Shown here in pieces: positions 42,903 through 53,287 of a stretch of DNA of 64,000 bases. The translations under genes were made by a program, and so were the position numbers. The DNA is taken from assembly GCA_965225625.1 (NCBI GenBank), contig CBDDBH010000024.1, positions 124,001 to 188,000 of the forward strand, written 5' to 3'. This stretch comes from CBDDBH01 sp965225625. Lineage in GTDB: Bacteria > Pseudomonadota > Gammaproteobacteria > JADZEE01. A model generated the notes under the pieces. That model was not told the origin of the DNA. It saw nothing but the letters and a program-made list of their open reading frames with translations, and did no database searches. How positions within the stretch are numbered: the stretch's first letter is position 1; each line of letters starts with the position of its first letter.

Positions 42903-44912
42903 GTGAAAACGCATATCAAAATCCTGGCAATATTGTTATCGATTGTGGCGAGCACAGACGGGATAAATGATGCGGCGGCGGCCGACATCGCAACTGACCC
43001 CGGGCAGATCGTTTTCTCATCGCTGCGTCCGGGCAATTGGGACCTCTTTTATTTTTCGAATCCGGGCGCCACGCCGAGACGGCTCACCGATCATCCGGGC
43101 CTGGACTACGAAGCAACCTTCTCGCCCGACGGCAGGTGGGTTGTATTCACCTCAGAGCGCCGCGGTCACCCGGATCTCTACGTCATCGATCTTAAAGGCG
43201 ACAGGAGGCCGCGTTTGTTAATCGACAACGATGCGATGGAGGATCAAGCCGTAATCTCGGCGGATGGAAAGACGCTCGCATTTATGAGCACCCAAAGCGG
43301 CAATGCGGACATTTACACAATGCCTTTTGATCCGAGCAAGACCCAAAGCCTAGACAAAGCAGTAAACCTAAGCCGTCACCCGGGTGGCGATTTCCGCCCT
43401 GCGTTCTCGCCGAATGGCAAACGCATCGCTTTCTCCACAGATCGCGACACCGAAGCCTACGGGCATCCGGCCTTTAGCTTTATGCGTCAACGTGAAGGTG
43501 AGATTTACGTCATGGAGGTAGATGGCAGCAACGTGAAACGCCTCACCCATGCGCGTAGTTGGGACGGATCACCGGAATGGTCTGGCGATGGAAACACGAT
43601 CTACTTTTATTCGGCGCGGCCGCGCGAGCTTCCCGGCACACCCAAAAGCCATATTCTCGGCCAGGAAGGCGGGTTCCGGATCTGGGCGATGGACGCCGAT
43701 GGATCAAATCCCAGGGCGATTACACCCGAGGGCGTAGAAGCGCTGGCGCCGACATTAACGCCTGACGGTCGAATTGCTTACCAAACCCGACGCTCCTTCA
43801 TTGGTTGGTATTTGCAATCAACGCTGCCCGACGGAACCGAGCCGCGTAACGAAACTGATGAGTCCAACGAATATTGGAGCCCGAACTATCACCACGCAAG
43901 TGGGGCAATGGTATGCCATGGCGTTGGGCCGTTGAGCACCGACAAAGTCGCGGTTCAAGATATCCTCGGACCCGGTGGTGTGCTGGCCACTGACTATCCG
44001 GCCGAAATTAAGTTTCTGGATTCAACGATTACGGTGTACGCGATGCGCCACACCAGCGGTCTCGCAGCACATCCATTCGAACGCAAACTTGCCGTCACCA
44101 TCGAAAACGCGACCGGGACGAGGTTCGCGATCGAGGATTACGACGGCAGCAACCAAAACGAATTATTCTCCGTAGACGGGATTGGAATTGTCAGCGGCAC
44201 CTTGAACCGGATGTACGGACTGAAATGGTCCACGGATGCCCAATGGATAACGTATACGCAAGGATGGTTTTTCGGCGATCAGACCAACAAAGCAGACGTC
44301 TGGAAAATCCGCAGCGATGGCAGCAACCGTGTAAACCTGACCCAAGGATCCGATACCAATAACGGTATGCCGGCGTTTTCACCCGATGCAAAACGCATTG
44401 TGTTTCGAAGCGCCCGCAGCGGTAATTTCGATATTTATCTGATGGACGCAGACGGCAGCAATCTGATCCAACTAACAAATGATGAGGCGAAAGACAATTT
44501 CCCCGTTTTCGCACCGTCAGGAGATGCGATTGCGTTTTCTTCAGATCGAGACAGTAAGTTGGATGCTCTTGGGTTTAAAAGTTTCGACAACTACATCATG
44601 AAACTTAATCCGGATGGCACCCCTGGAGAGCTTACTCGAATCACCGATGATCCCGGGCACGATGCGCATCCGAATTTCTCACCGGACGGCAAGTGGATCG
44701 TATACACCTCCGAGCGGGCGGGCTTGAGTGACGAGGAACCTCTGGTACAGGAAGTCGTATTCGGCCCGCAGATGTACGGCGAGATCTTCGCCTACCGCCT
44801 GAGCGATGGCCTGCGGATCCGGCTGACTCATAACAAATGGGAGGAGTCGGGACCGTTCTGGATGCAGATGGCACGGAAGTCGGCGGAGTTGGGGGCCAAC
44901 GCTGGCGGGTGA
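42903..44912 (+). CDS. TolB-like PD40 beta-propeller protein, exported
   Basis: 669 residues from GTG 42903, with CTGGAGAT just upstream (a GTG at 42879 is also in frame). A signal peptide (VKTHIKILAILLSIVAS...) is followed by at least seven PD40/WD40-like repeats of the form FSPDGRWVVFTSERRGHPDLYVID, at both ends of the protein (first block about 50-260, second about 440-640). The region between may be another, diverged propeller part. It resembles TolB and the propeller of S9 peptidases, but no peptidase catalytic domain is seen. Periplasmic, probably protein or ligand binding. Confidence 0.85.
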   Translation: MKTHIKILAILLSIVASTDGINDAAAADIATDPGQIVFSSLRPGNWDLFYFSNPGATPRRLTDHPGLDYEATFSPDGRWVVFTSERRGHPDLYVIDLKGDRRPRLLIDNDAMEDQAVISADGKTLAFMSTQSGNADIYTMPFDPSKTQSLDKAVNLSRHPGGDFRPAFSPNGKRIAFSTDRDTEAYGHPAFSFMRQREGEIYVMEVDGSNVKRLTHARSWDGSPEWSGDGNTIYFYSARPRELPGTPKSHILGQEGGFRIWAMDADGSNPRAITPEGVEALAPTLTPDGRIAYQTRRSFIGWYLQSTLPDGTEPRNETDESNEYWSPNYHHASGAMVCHGVGPLSTDKVAVQDILGPGGVLATDYPAEIKFLDSTITVYAMRHTSGLAAHPFERKLAVTIENATGTRFAIEDYDGSNQNELFSVDGIGIVSGTLNRMYGLKWSTDAQWITYTQGWFFGDQTNKADVWKIRSDGSNRVNLTQGSDTNNGMPAFSPDAKRIVFRSARSGNFDIYLMDADGSNLIQLTNDEAKDNFPVFAPSGDAIAFSSDRDSKLDALGFKSFDNYIMKLNPDGTPGELTRITDDPGHDAHPNFSPDGKWIVYTSERAGLSDEEPLVQEVVFGPQMYGEIFAYRLSDGLRIRLTHNKWEESGPFWMQMARKSAELGANAGG

Positions 44913-44977
44913 TAATTGAGAAGGTTGAATGCCGGACGTCGGCTAAGCCGAACCTCTGCACTCATAACCACATATCC

Positions 44978-44999
44978 TGCTGACAGGTGGGTTGCGTGA
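44978..44999 (-). repeat. 22-bp dispersed word, copy 2 (reverse)
   Basis: Exact reverse complement of 38761-38782 (TCACGCAACCCACCTGTCAG plus CA). It lies between converging genes ending at 44912 and 45033. Confidence 0.6.
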
Positions 45000-45032
45000 C
45001 CTTCGCCGCTACGTCTCGCAGCCTACCTAATA

Positions 45033-46091
45033 TTACCCAGAACGCAGCGCCGGAAGAACTTCCTCAGCTAACAGCTGTATAGACTCATGCGTATTTGGTC
45101 CCACAGGGGCGCCGATATAGGCTTCGTCGAAGCCGGCTCCATCGATGTAGTCGAGTAACTCAGCCAGCCTCGGAATACAGTCGTTTGCGTCGCCAGAGAC
45201 GATGAGACCATCGGCGATCTCCGCAGGTACGAGCTTGGCGGCGGCCTCCATACTTTCGCCTTCGCTCAGTGCCTGTTTTACCGGCTTACACGAATCACTA
45301 TCGTAGCCGGCTGCCTCCAGCGATTCCGCGGGCATACCCGAGACGAGCAAGACCGCCTGGCGCATCGCTACCGCACGCGCGGCTTGGCGGTCCTTTGCGA
45401 TCGACACGTTAAGACCATAGGTGCGCGTAAAAGGTCGCTGACTTTTTGCCCGCCCCCGCTCTACCGCCGCAATCTGTGACACATCTGCCCACCGGCCCGC
45501 ACGAAACGAACCGAGACTGTGCGGCGGGATATTGCTCGCGAACAGGATCCCGTCTGCTGTTTCGCCGGCAAGTTCCAGGATCTTGGGGCCTATACCGGTA
45601 ACGATGATCGGGATTGGATGGGCCGGCGTGAAATTCAACGCGATCTGGCTCTCGGCTCGCAGATCCGTCGCGGCAACGCTCACCGGGTAATCGGCCAGCG
45701 ACACCGGTTCGCCGGTCCATAGGGCTCGACACATCTGTATCAGTTCACGCACGCGAGTGATGGGTTTGTGCTTATCAGTTACGGCGTCGACCATGCCACC
45801 GCCGGTCCCGACACCCATTAATACCTTTCGTCCCGGTTGTACCAATTCAGACAGCGCGCCGAAGGTGCTGGCGAGTTCCAGTGGATGATGGCCGAACGGA
45901 AAGGTCACGGCTGAGCCGAGATTGGCATCCGCCTTTCCCGCCATGGCGCCGAGCAACGTAAAAGTATTTCTGGACTGCAGTTGTTGCGCCAACCAGACCG
46001 TATCGAAACTCTTGGCCGCATAAGTAGCGAGATCAACCAACACTCTCGAAGCAGCCCACGGTTGCAGTTGAATACCAGTGATTTCAGTCAT
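45033..46091 (-). CDS. LLM-class flavin/F420-dependent oxidoreductase
   Basis: 352 residues from ATG 46091 (MTEITGIQLQPWAASRVLVDLA). The open frame continues upstream into the divergent gene but without conserved sequence. GVGTGGGMVDAVTDKHKPITRVRELIQMCRALWTGEP is the classical LLM signature, and PIIVTGIGPKILELAGETADGILFASN follows. Either FMNH2- or F420-dependent. Its substrate is unknown. Divergent from the FAD monooxygenase at 46201. Confidence 0.88.
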   Translation of the reverse strand: MTEITGIQLQPWAASRVLVDLATYAAKSFDTVWLAQQLQSRNTFTLLGAMAGKADANLGSAVTFPFGHHPLELASTFGALSELVQPGRKVLMGVGTGGGMVDAVTDKHKPITRVRELIQMCRALWTGEPVSLADYPVSVAATDLRAESQIALNFTPAHPIPIIVTGIGPKILELAGETADGILFASNIPPHSLGSFRAGRWADVSQIAAVERGRAKSQRPFTRTYGLNVSIAKDRQAARAVAMRQAVLLVSGMPAESLEAAGYDSDSCKPVKQALSEGESMEAAAKLVPAEIADGLIVSGDANDCIPRLAELLDYIDGAGFDEAYIGAPVGPNTHESIQLLAEEVLPALRSG

Positions 46092-46200
46092 CGTTGCACC
46101 CGCATAAGCGCGAGCGCTGAGATTAACACCGCAACGATAATCTGAAATAACTTTCTTTACCCGTTGCCGAGACGTAATACGTTTACGGTAAACTCGCCCG

Positions 46201-47415
46201 ATGTCCAACACTATCCCCGATCGCATTCTCATAGCCGGCGGCGGACCGGTGGGTCTGATCTGTGCGTTGGTACTGCAAAAGCACGGTATCCCGGGCATCG
46301 TTTTTGAGGCCGAGGCGAGTACCGGGATAGAGCTGCGCGGATCGGCGTTTCATTCGCCAACGCTGGACATGCTTGATGGGATTGGTATGACCGGGCGGAT
46401 GTTGGAGGTCGGAATCAAAGTACCGATCTTTCAGTATTACGACCGTGAAGAAGGATTGATCGCCGAATTCGATTTCAGTTCGCTAAAAGACGTATCGGCA
46501 TTTCCATTTCGACTGCATCTCGGCCAGGACCGATTGAGCCGCCTTGCCTACGAAAAACTCACGCAGGGTTCGGGTTGGGAGGTGCGCTTCGGGCACCGCG
46601 CAAGTGAGGTTACGCCGATAGATGATGGCGTACGCGCGCTGGTTGAAACCGAATCCGGCACCGAGGAATTTGCGGGGCGTTATTTGATTGGCGCGGATGG
46701 TGCAGGCAGCGCCGTGCGAAAAAGCCTGGCCATCGAATTCGAGGGCTTCACCTGGCCCGAACAGTATTTAATGGCTCAGACCACGCGGCGCATGCAAGAG
46801 CATGGCTACAGCAACGCCGCCTATGTTGCAGATCCGGTTGAATGGAAAGCGCTATTTCATATCCCGCAAGCCGAAGGGCCGCCAATCTGGCGCCTGGTAT
46901 GGCCGGCCGATGCGCAAGTGGCCGACTCGTTACTACTGTCCGACGAAGAGTTGCAGCGCAGATTCCAAGATTTCATCCCCACCGATGAGCCCTACGACAT
47001 AACCTACCGGCAGATTTACAAGGTGCACCAACGGGTCGCCGAAACATTCCGGGTGGGTAACGTCTTGCTCGCCGGCGACGCGGCACATGTCGTCAATCCC
47101 ATGGGGGCAATGGGTTTGAACGGCGGTATTCACGATGTTTTTAATCTGGGTGAAAAGTTGGCCGACATCTGGCACGGCAATGCCGACACTAGTGTATTGG
47201 ACCGATACGTACGACAACGCCGCGAGGTTAACGTTAATCAGATACAGGCGAGCTCGATCCGCAATAAGAAGCGCCTGGAAGAAACGGATCCCGCCGTGCG
47301 AAACAAAAACAACGACGAACTCCGGCGTCTCGCCGGCGATCCGAAACGGGCACTGGAGTACGTAAAGAACACATCCTTGATTAGCAGCCTCGAGCGGGCT
47401 GCTGAGATCAAGTGA
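46201..47415 (+). CDS. FAD-dependent aromatic monooxygenase (PHBH/MhpA-like fold)
   Basis: 404 residues. Dinucleotide motif ILIAGGGPVGLICALVL (GxGxxG as GGGPVG), the DG motif RYLIGADGAGSAVRKSL and the GD motif VLLAGDAAHVVNPMGAMGLNGGIHD define class A flavoprotein hydroxylases that insert oxygen into phenolic rings using NAD(P)H. Shorter than MhpA (about 550), closer to PHBH-size enzymes. No ribosome site is obvious; a TAAACT box at 46188-46193 lies close to the ATG. The next 250 nt (47416-47665) hold no gene. Confidence 0.92.
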   Translation: MSNTIPDRILIAGGGPVGLICALVLQKHGIPGIVFEAEASTGIELRGSAFHSPTLDMLDGIGMTGRMLEVGIKVPIFQYYDREEGLIAEFDFSSLKDVSAFPFRLHLGQDRLSRLAYEKLTQGSGWEVRFGHRASEVTPIDDGVRALVETESGTEEFAGRYLIGADGAGSAVRKSLAIEFEGFTWPEQYLMAQTTRRMQEHGYSNAAYVADPVEWKALFHIPQAEGPPIWRLVWPADAQVADSLLLSDEELQRRFQDFIPTDEPYDITYRQIYKVHQRVAETFRVGNVLLAGDAAHVVNPMGAMGLNGGIHDVFNLGEKLADIWHGNADTSVLDRYVRQRREVNVNQIQASSIRNKKRLEETDPAVRNKNNDELRRLAGDPKRALEYVKNTSLISSLERAAEIK

Positions 47416-47665
47416 ATTGTTAGTGGGTTCACCGCTGTCTTGATCTAGTCGGAATATCTACTTGTGGCGGCCTGTCTGTCGCTAAAACACAACACCGTGA
47501 ATTGCCCAAGCGGCAATCATTTGCGCATTATCGGGTTCTCGGATCGTCATCGGCAGCCGAAAATGCTGGTCATAGCCCTAAGATTCTGGAAGAATTCGGT
47601 CCTAATTAGTATCGCCTAATTAATATTGTTAGTACGCCACATTTCTGCAGTTTAGGGGAACAAGA

Positions 47666-50150
47666 ATGAGAATTGCCATTAGCAGGATAATCGGCTGCGT
47701 TGTCGCCGCGTCGTTTGTGGTTTTTCCACTAACTACGCTGGCACAAATCGAAGAAGTAATCGTCACCGCGCAAAAGCGCGAACAATCACTGCAAGACGTA
47801 CCGATTGCGCTACAGGCGTTCACCGGCGAGCAAATCCGCAATCTTGGGATTCAACGCGCGTCCGATGTCGTGATGCTCGCACCCAACATGGCGATCTCCC
47901 AGCAGAACAACACCAACCAGTCCATCGCTATTCGCGGCATCGGCACCAGCGATTTCTTTGGCGCGGCGCCCGGTTCGGTCGGCATCTACATGGACGAAGT
48001 CACCATGAGTTCGCCCTATCTGACCTCAGTAGGCCTGTATGACATGGAACGCGTAGAAGTCCTGCGCGGACCGCAGAACACGCTGTTCGGCCGCAACACC
48101 ACCGGCGGCGCGGTTAACTTCATTTCCACACGCCCCGAAGTCGGCGGCGACATGGATGGCTTCATCGATTTTACTTACGGCAGATTTGACCGCATTGAAG
48201 TCGAAGCCGGGGCAACCTTTCAACTGGGCGATACCGCGGCCGTGCGCATTGCCGGCAAGAGCTTTGACCGTGACGGCGTCTGGAACGACCTCGATGCCGG
48301 CGGGTCTTACGGTGATAAGGACCGCAAGTCCATCCGCGGTACCGTGGTCTGGGAACCCAGTGAGGTCACTACCGTTACCCTGAATGGCCATTGGGGCGAG
48401 GAAGACAGCGAGGTTGACCTGGCTAAAGTCGCCAGCGTTACACTTTCGCCGAACGGCGCCTTTGTAGGTCCGCAAATCGCGGGCCTGGAGCTTGATTGGG
48501 AGAACCTGCCAACCGGAGCGGTCAATTCCCACGGCCTGAACACCAACGGCACGGAGTGGAACGACATTTACCCGACCGGCGCGAACCGCCACGATATGGA
48601 CGCTTTCGGTTTTTATCTGAAGTTGGAACATGATTTCGGTTGGGCCAAGGCCGTGTCTATCACCGCATACGATGACAGTGAAGTGTTCGCGAATATCAGC
48701 TCCAGCGGTACTGGTAACACCCGGGTCTCACCAATATCGGGTTCTCCGGAAGCAAACATTGTCATCGACATGGATCAGAGCTTCGAGCAGTTCAGCCAGG
48801 AGATCCGCCTGCAATCACCCGATGACCAGCGCTTCCGTTGGATTGGCGGATTCTATTATTTCCAGGAAGATTTCACGCTTGGCCAGAATATCGCCTTCGG
48901 GCCCGGGCAGATCCTGAGTGCCCCGTTCGGGCCGCCTCCTCCGATTGGTGCTCCGCCTGGTCCTCCTGTCACGATCGGTGGGTCTCTTGCGCTATGGAAC
49001 GTATCGCAGGGCTTTGGTCAGGGCTTCGTTGGGGCGGGTTTCACCGACATCATGCCCTTCAGCATCGCGACGATGGAAAACGACGTGTGGTCCCCGTACT
49101 TCCAGGCTGATTTCGATATCCTGGAGAACGTGACCATTAACCTCGGCGTACGTTACACCGAGGACACGAAGGAGATGAAATCCTATGAGGTCGGCATCAT
49201 CGAACGCTCGGGTTTCGCGCCCACAACGTTCTTTGACAACGACCTGGTACGCTCGACCTCGGCGGCGCAACTTGCCTCGGGGCTGGCGTCCGCCACCTGC
49301 ACCGACAACGGCCGTCTTTGCGCCGACACCAGCACCAGACCCGATCTTAAGGCGACCGAGTGGGGCGGCAAGGCAGGCCTTACCTGGCAGATCACCGATG
49401 ACCACATGTTCTACGGTCATTATTCACGCGGCTTCCGCTCAGGTAAGTTCGATATCGAATTCCTGCACGGAATTCACACGGGATTCGGTATTGAGGATGC
49501 CGTTCCGGAAACCCTGGATGCCTACGAAGTCGGTGTAAAGACCAACTGGTTCGACAACTCCGTACAGTTAAACATCTCGGCCTTTCTGTACGACTGGTTC
49601 AACAAACAGTCCTTCTTCGTCAGTCCAGTGACCGGACCGGCCTTCTCCAACGTGCCAAAGTCGGAAAGCAAAGGGCTCGAGTTTGAGCTCAAATGGGCTC
49701 CCACCCACGAACTGTTCTTCGCCGGCTCTGTGGGGGCTCCTCGACACCGAGGTAACGGAAGCCAGCGGTCTGCCATCCGACGAGCTGGGTCATGAGTTAC
49801 AGAATGCGCCTAGCGAGTCCTTCAACCTGTTTGGTTCATGGACCCGCCCGGTTGGCAGTGGCACACTGCATTTGCAGGCCAATTTCAACTACCGGGCAGA
49901 GGCGAAAAACTCATTGGCGACGATCGATTTAGTTGAAACCATCGACAAGGTCGAGCTGCTCGGTGTGCGCGGTAGCTATAGCTTTGGACCGGACGAGCGT
50001 TATCAGATATCCGTGTTCGGTGAGGACCTGCTGGCAAGCAAGTACTGCAAGTATCAATTCAGCCTGCAGGCCATCAACGGCACCGTGACCTGTAACGCCA
50101 GCGAAGGCCGGGCAATGTGGGGTCTGACCGCGGGCATGCGCTTTAATTGA
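47666..50150 (+). pseudogene. TonB-dependent receptor with a single-base frameshift
   Basis: ATG 47666 follows AGGGGAAC. Signal peptide (MRIAISRIIGCVVAASFVVFPLTTLAQ), TonB-box region EEVIVTAQKREQSLQDVP, plug with VLRGPQNTLFGRNTTGGAVNF, then barrel. The reading frame breaks in the G5 run at 49732-49736. With four G it continues SVGLLDTEVTEASGL and ends at 50150 (GMRFN, final aromatic) with 827 residues; as written it stops at 49795. Whether this is natural or a homopolymer error cannot be told here. It has its own terminator at 50161-50190. Confidence 0.9.
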
Positions 50151-50160
50151 TGACTACCGG

Positions 50161-50190
50161 CGCCCGGCGTTAAAGCCGGGCGTTTTATTT
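50161..50190 (+). terminator. Rho-independent terminator after the TonB receptor
   Basis: CGCCCGGC (50161-50168) pairs perfectly with GCCGGGCG (50175-50182) around GTTAAA, followed by TTTTATTT. Ten nt after the receptor stop. Confidence 0.88.
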
Positions 50191-50299
50191 TCTTTCACGA
50201 ATTCGAACGTTCCCATCCCGCCTACCTAGCGGTGCATCCACCCCGTTTTAACTACACTGAAGTCACAGCGCGCTTTAAACAATACGATCGGGAATTATT

Positions 50300-51973
50300 A
50301 TGCGAGCAGTCATAATTGGTGCCGGCATGGGCGGCCTGTTCAGCGCATTGGCATTGCGCAAGACTGGCAATTTCGAATCCATTAACGTCTACGAACAGGC
50401 CAAGGTACCGACCACGGCGGGCGCCGGTTTGAATATTTCGCCCAATGGCGCGCTGCTGTGCAATTGGTTGGACATCGATCTCGACGGCGGTGATCCGAAA
50501 GGTGCCCATGGCGCCATCGACGGTGGCCGAGCCGCAATCCTCGATGCGACCCGCGAGATCATGGCCGATGGCAGCGTGTCGACCTGGCCGCTCAAATACA
50601 ACGATCCCGACAACGGCACCGCGGGCTTTCACCACATGCACCGTCAGGATCTGCTCATGTGCCTGTATAAACGCGTCGAAGAATTTGGCCCGGATTCAGG
50701 CGCCGAGTGTCCGATCCAGGCACACATGGGGAAACGTCTGACCACGCTAAACCAAACGGACGCACTGGTCACCGCAGGCTTCGCCGACGGCAGCAGTGCT
50801 GAGGGTGAAGTGTTGGTGGGCGCCGACGGTATGAAATCCAAGGTGCTTCAACTGCAATGGCCACACACAGCACCGCCACGATGGACCGAAGTGACGTGCT
50901 ACCGAGGTTTGATCCCGCGCGACAAGGTTGCTGCGTTGACGAAGGCCGATGGAACGCCACTGGACTACAACCCGATTGATTCGTTCAGCATGGACGCGCG
51001 TAAACATCCACACGCCTGGTCGCTGACCTACTGGGTTCGCGGCGGCGAACTACTCAATGTCTGGTTGGCGTACTACCAACCCGATTCGGCGGAGTTCGAA
51101 GCCGACGAAGGTGATTGGTTCCCGGTCGATAACGCCGAGGTCGAGGAAAACGCACGAAAAGCTTTCGCCGGAGATGTGCGTATGGATGACATCGTCGCAA
51201 TGGCAAGTGCGGTTGAGAACCCGACCAAATGGGGCCTGTACGATCGGGACGCATTCGAACATTGGGTGGAAGGCCGGATCTGCTTGCTCGGAGACGCGGC
51301 CCATCCAATGTTGCCGACCACGGGCCAGGGCGCGACGCAAGCTTTCGAAGACGGCGCGGCACTCAGCGCGTGCTTCAGTTTGCATGGCGAGGATATCTAT
51401 AGCGCGCTGCTGCATTACGAACGGGTACGACACTATCGCGCAACCCGCTTCCAGTTTATGTCCAAGTTTTTGTTTAAACATCTTGAGCCGGAGGATTCAC
51501 CGGAACGCAGACAAATATTGAAAGCCGTGGATGAACGCGATTCCGCGATCTTCAATCACGAGGAGCGCGCGGCGAGCGACGATTCATGGATCTACCGGTT
51601 TGATGCGCGTGAAATCGGCGACAAGCTGCCGCTTAAGAAACTTGGACCCTGGGATTTCCGATCGCGCTCGGCCGCGATGGAAACGCGCCAGGAAATCGCG
51701 GCTAATCTGTGGACGCCAGAGGTCTCTCTGCAAGGCGATAGAACAGTGACGCTGGCCGAAGTCGCCGAGCACGCCAGCTTCGAAGACTGCTGGATAATCA
51801 TCCGCGGCAAGGTCTACGACATCAGCGAATGGAAAGATCGCCATCCGGGCGGACCATTCGTTGCGCGAATGTTTGCCGGCAAGGATGCCACCGCCGAGTT
51901 CGGCGATTTTCACAGCAGGCGGGCGGAGCAGCACATGAAACACTTTTGTGTTGGCGAACTGGTAAGCCATTAA
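50300..51973 (+). CDS. FAD-dependent monooxygenase fused to a C-terminal cytochrome b5 domain
   Basis: 557 residues. Residues 1-470 are a class A flavin monooxygenase of the salicylate or 6-hydroxynicotinate hydroxylase type: GAGMGG at 7-12, VLVGADGMKSKV, and GDAAHPMLPTTGQGATQAFED. Residues about 483-557 are a cytochrome b5-like heme domain with DRHPGGPF (His515) and FHSRRA (His538) as axial ligands, plus VYDISEWK. The frame is continuous, with no stop or frameshift at the junction. The b5 part could pass electrons to or from the flavin, or to a partner, but class A flavin enzymes normally need none. No signal peptide. Confidence 0.9.
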   Translation: MRAVIIGAGMGGLFSALALRKTGNFESINVYEQAKVPTTAGAGLNISPNGALLCNWLDIDLDGGDPKGAHGAIDGGRAAILDATREIMADGSVSTWPLKYNDPDNGTAGFHHMHRQDLLMCLYKRVEEFGPDSGAECPIQAHMGKRLTTLNQTDALVTAGFADGSSAEGEVLVGADGMKSKVLQLQWPHTAPPRWTEVTCYRGLIPRDKVAALTKADGTPLDYNPIDSFSMDARKHPHAWSLTYWVRGGELLNVWLAYYQPDSAEFEADEGDWFPVDNAEVEENARKAFAGDVRMDDIVAMASAVENPTKWGLYDRDAFEHWVEGRICLLGDAAHPMLPTTGQGATQAFEDGAALSACFSLHGEDIYSALLHYERVRHYRATRFQFMSKFLFKHLEPEDSPERRQILKAVDERDSAIFNHEERAASDDSWIYRFDAREIGDKLPLKKLGPWDFRSRSAAMETRQEIAANLWTPEVSLQGDRTVTLAEVAEHASFEDCWIIIRGKVYDISEWKDRHPGGPFVARMFAGKDATAEFGDFHSRRAEQHMKHFCVGELVSH

Positions 51974-52038
51974 CACCATCGCTTAACTGTAAGTGATGTG
52001 TAAGTAGCCGTGGGCCCCGGGAGTTCTACACTCCAGGT

Positions 52039-52461
52039 ATGGCTACTTCTGTGCAAACAAGCTCCTTCGGTCGTCTCGCATCGACCTGCATCATTTTGCC
52101 GTACCTCATCTTGGGGTCGGGCTGCGCTGCCGTTCACAACACCATTCGTGATGCGAACGCTGCGTTAATGGATGTGGCTAACCTTACGCAGTTCGGTGAA
52201 GCCGAAACGACAGATGCGTTTTATGCCATCGAGGCCAGCATCTTTGATTCCTGCCAGCAGGTACTGGCAATTGCACGTTACCCTTTGCTGGGCGAGAAAA
52301 CTCCGCTGTTCTCCAAACTCGGCGCGCTGTGGGGAACTCCGCGCTGTCGCAAGACGGTCGATTTTGCTCAGCGAGAGCTGCATGCAGGTCAAGCAAATTT
52401 GCTTGGATATATCTCAGCACCTGTTCCCCTGGTTACTACAGCGGACGGTGTGGAAAGATGA
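52039..52461 (+). CDS. Exported protein of unknown function, possible lipoprotein
   Basis: 140 residues. An N-terminal hydrophobic stretch ends ILGSGC, an imperfect lipobox with Cys29. The remainder is helical with four further cysteines (SCQQ, CRKT and others) and no recognised family. It overlaps the convergent HD-domain gene by 26 nt at its 3' end. Function unknown. Confidence 0.6.
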   Translation: MATSVQTSSFGRLASTCIILPYLILGSGCAAVHNTIRDANAALMDVANLTQFGEAETTDAFYAIEASIFDSCQQVLAIARYPLLGEKTPLFSKLGALWGTPRCRKTVDFAQRELHAGQANLLGYISAPVPLVTTADGVER

Positions 52462-53200
52462 GCGTGCGCCACATGTAGGATGCGTCGGTGTTATCCCAGC
52501 CAAGTCCTGCCTTCGGTTGCTTGAAGTGGCGCCCGATGATATCGACAAACGGCTCGATAGAGACCAGGCCATTCGGATCGAAGCTGTACTCGTCCATCAT
52601 CGTGACCTGGCGCGATGCCATGTACCATTTGTGGTTGCGGGCATACCGATAGTCCGCCTGAATATAGGGCTCCGGTCGGTACTCCTCACCGAACGATTGT
52701 AGATAATTTTCTGGATACTCATAGCCGACATCGGGATCGGGAAAGAAGCGTAAGGCCTGGTGATAACGCACCGCCCAATGGGTCTTTTCGCTGACGTACG
52801 GCTTGATCATCGCTGCACTTCGGTAGCCGTGATCAGGGCGCGCAAGCGCAATTCCGATGTCGTGCAGGAGGCAAGCGAGGATTACCTCTTCATCGAGCCC
52901 GCGTTGCAGTGCGTTATTGGCGCTCTGGACGTTATGCATGAATACTTTGGCAGGCAGCCGCAGGTTGAAGATATCCGCCAATGTGGGCTCAGCGGGCAAC
53001 GGGGTCATGTCCTTTTCGAGTTCCAGGAAGCTCTTGCGCGGCCGCCGCGGCGCCAGCTCCTTATCTGGCTGCAGCGCGTCGAACCTGCGCTGCTCGACAA
53101 CCTCAGCCAGTTCCTCGGAGACAATCCCGGTGGCTTCAGCGCGGGCTTTGAGGGCCGCGCCGCTGGCACCTAACGCAGCAATGAAAGCTCTTCGATCCAT
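52436..53200 (-). CDS. HD-domain protein with N-terminal Tat-like signal
   Basis: 254 residues from ATG 53200, chosen for the perfect AGGAGG 6 nt upstream. The N-terminus MDRRAFIAALGASGAALKARA looks like a Tat-type signal (RR-x-F). The body has an HD metal-binding pattern: H in FMHNVQSANN, HD in CLLHDIGIA and H in RPDHGYRSAA, with a later H (TGxAVRYHQ region). Relatives include HD phosphohydrolases and MIOX-like oxygenases. Substrate unknown. An exported HD enzyme is less common than a cytoplasmic one. Confidence 0.75.
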   Translation of the reverse strand: MDRRAFIAALGASGAALKARAEATGIVSEELAEVVEQRRFDALQPDKELAPRRPRKSFLELEKDMTPLPAEPTLADIFNLRLPAKVFMHNVQSANNALQRGLDEEVILACLLHDIGIALARPDHGYRSAAMIKPYVSEKTHWAVRYHQALRFFPDPDVGYEYPENYLQSFGEEYRPEPYIQADYRYARNHKWYMASRQVTMMDEYSFDPNGLVSIEPFVDIIGRHFKQPKAGLGWDNTDASYMWRTLIFPHRPL

Positions 53201-53287
53201 CGGTTTCCTCCTGCGATGCGTCGCATAACGTGGCCTGGCGACATTTCGCCGTAGCGCTCTACGACGCCATGAATATAGCAAAGACAT

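Noticed and set aside
48026..48631. 201-codon minus-strand frame
   Set aside because: Antisense shadow of the second TonB receptor.
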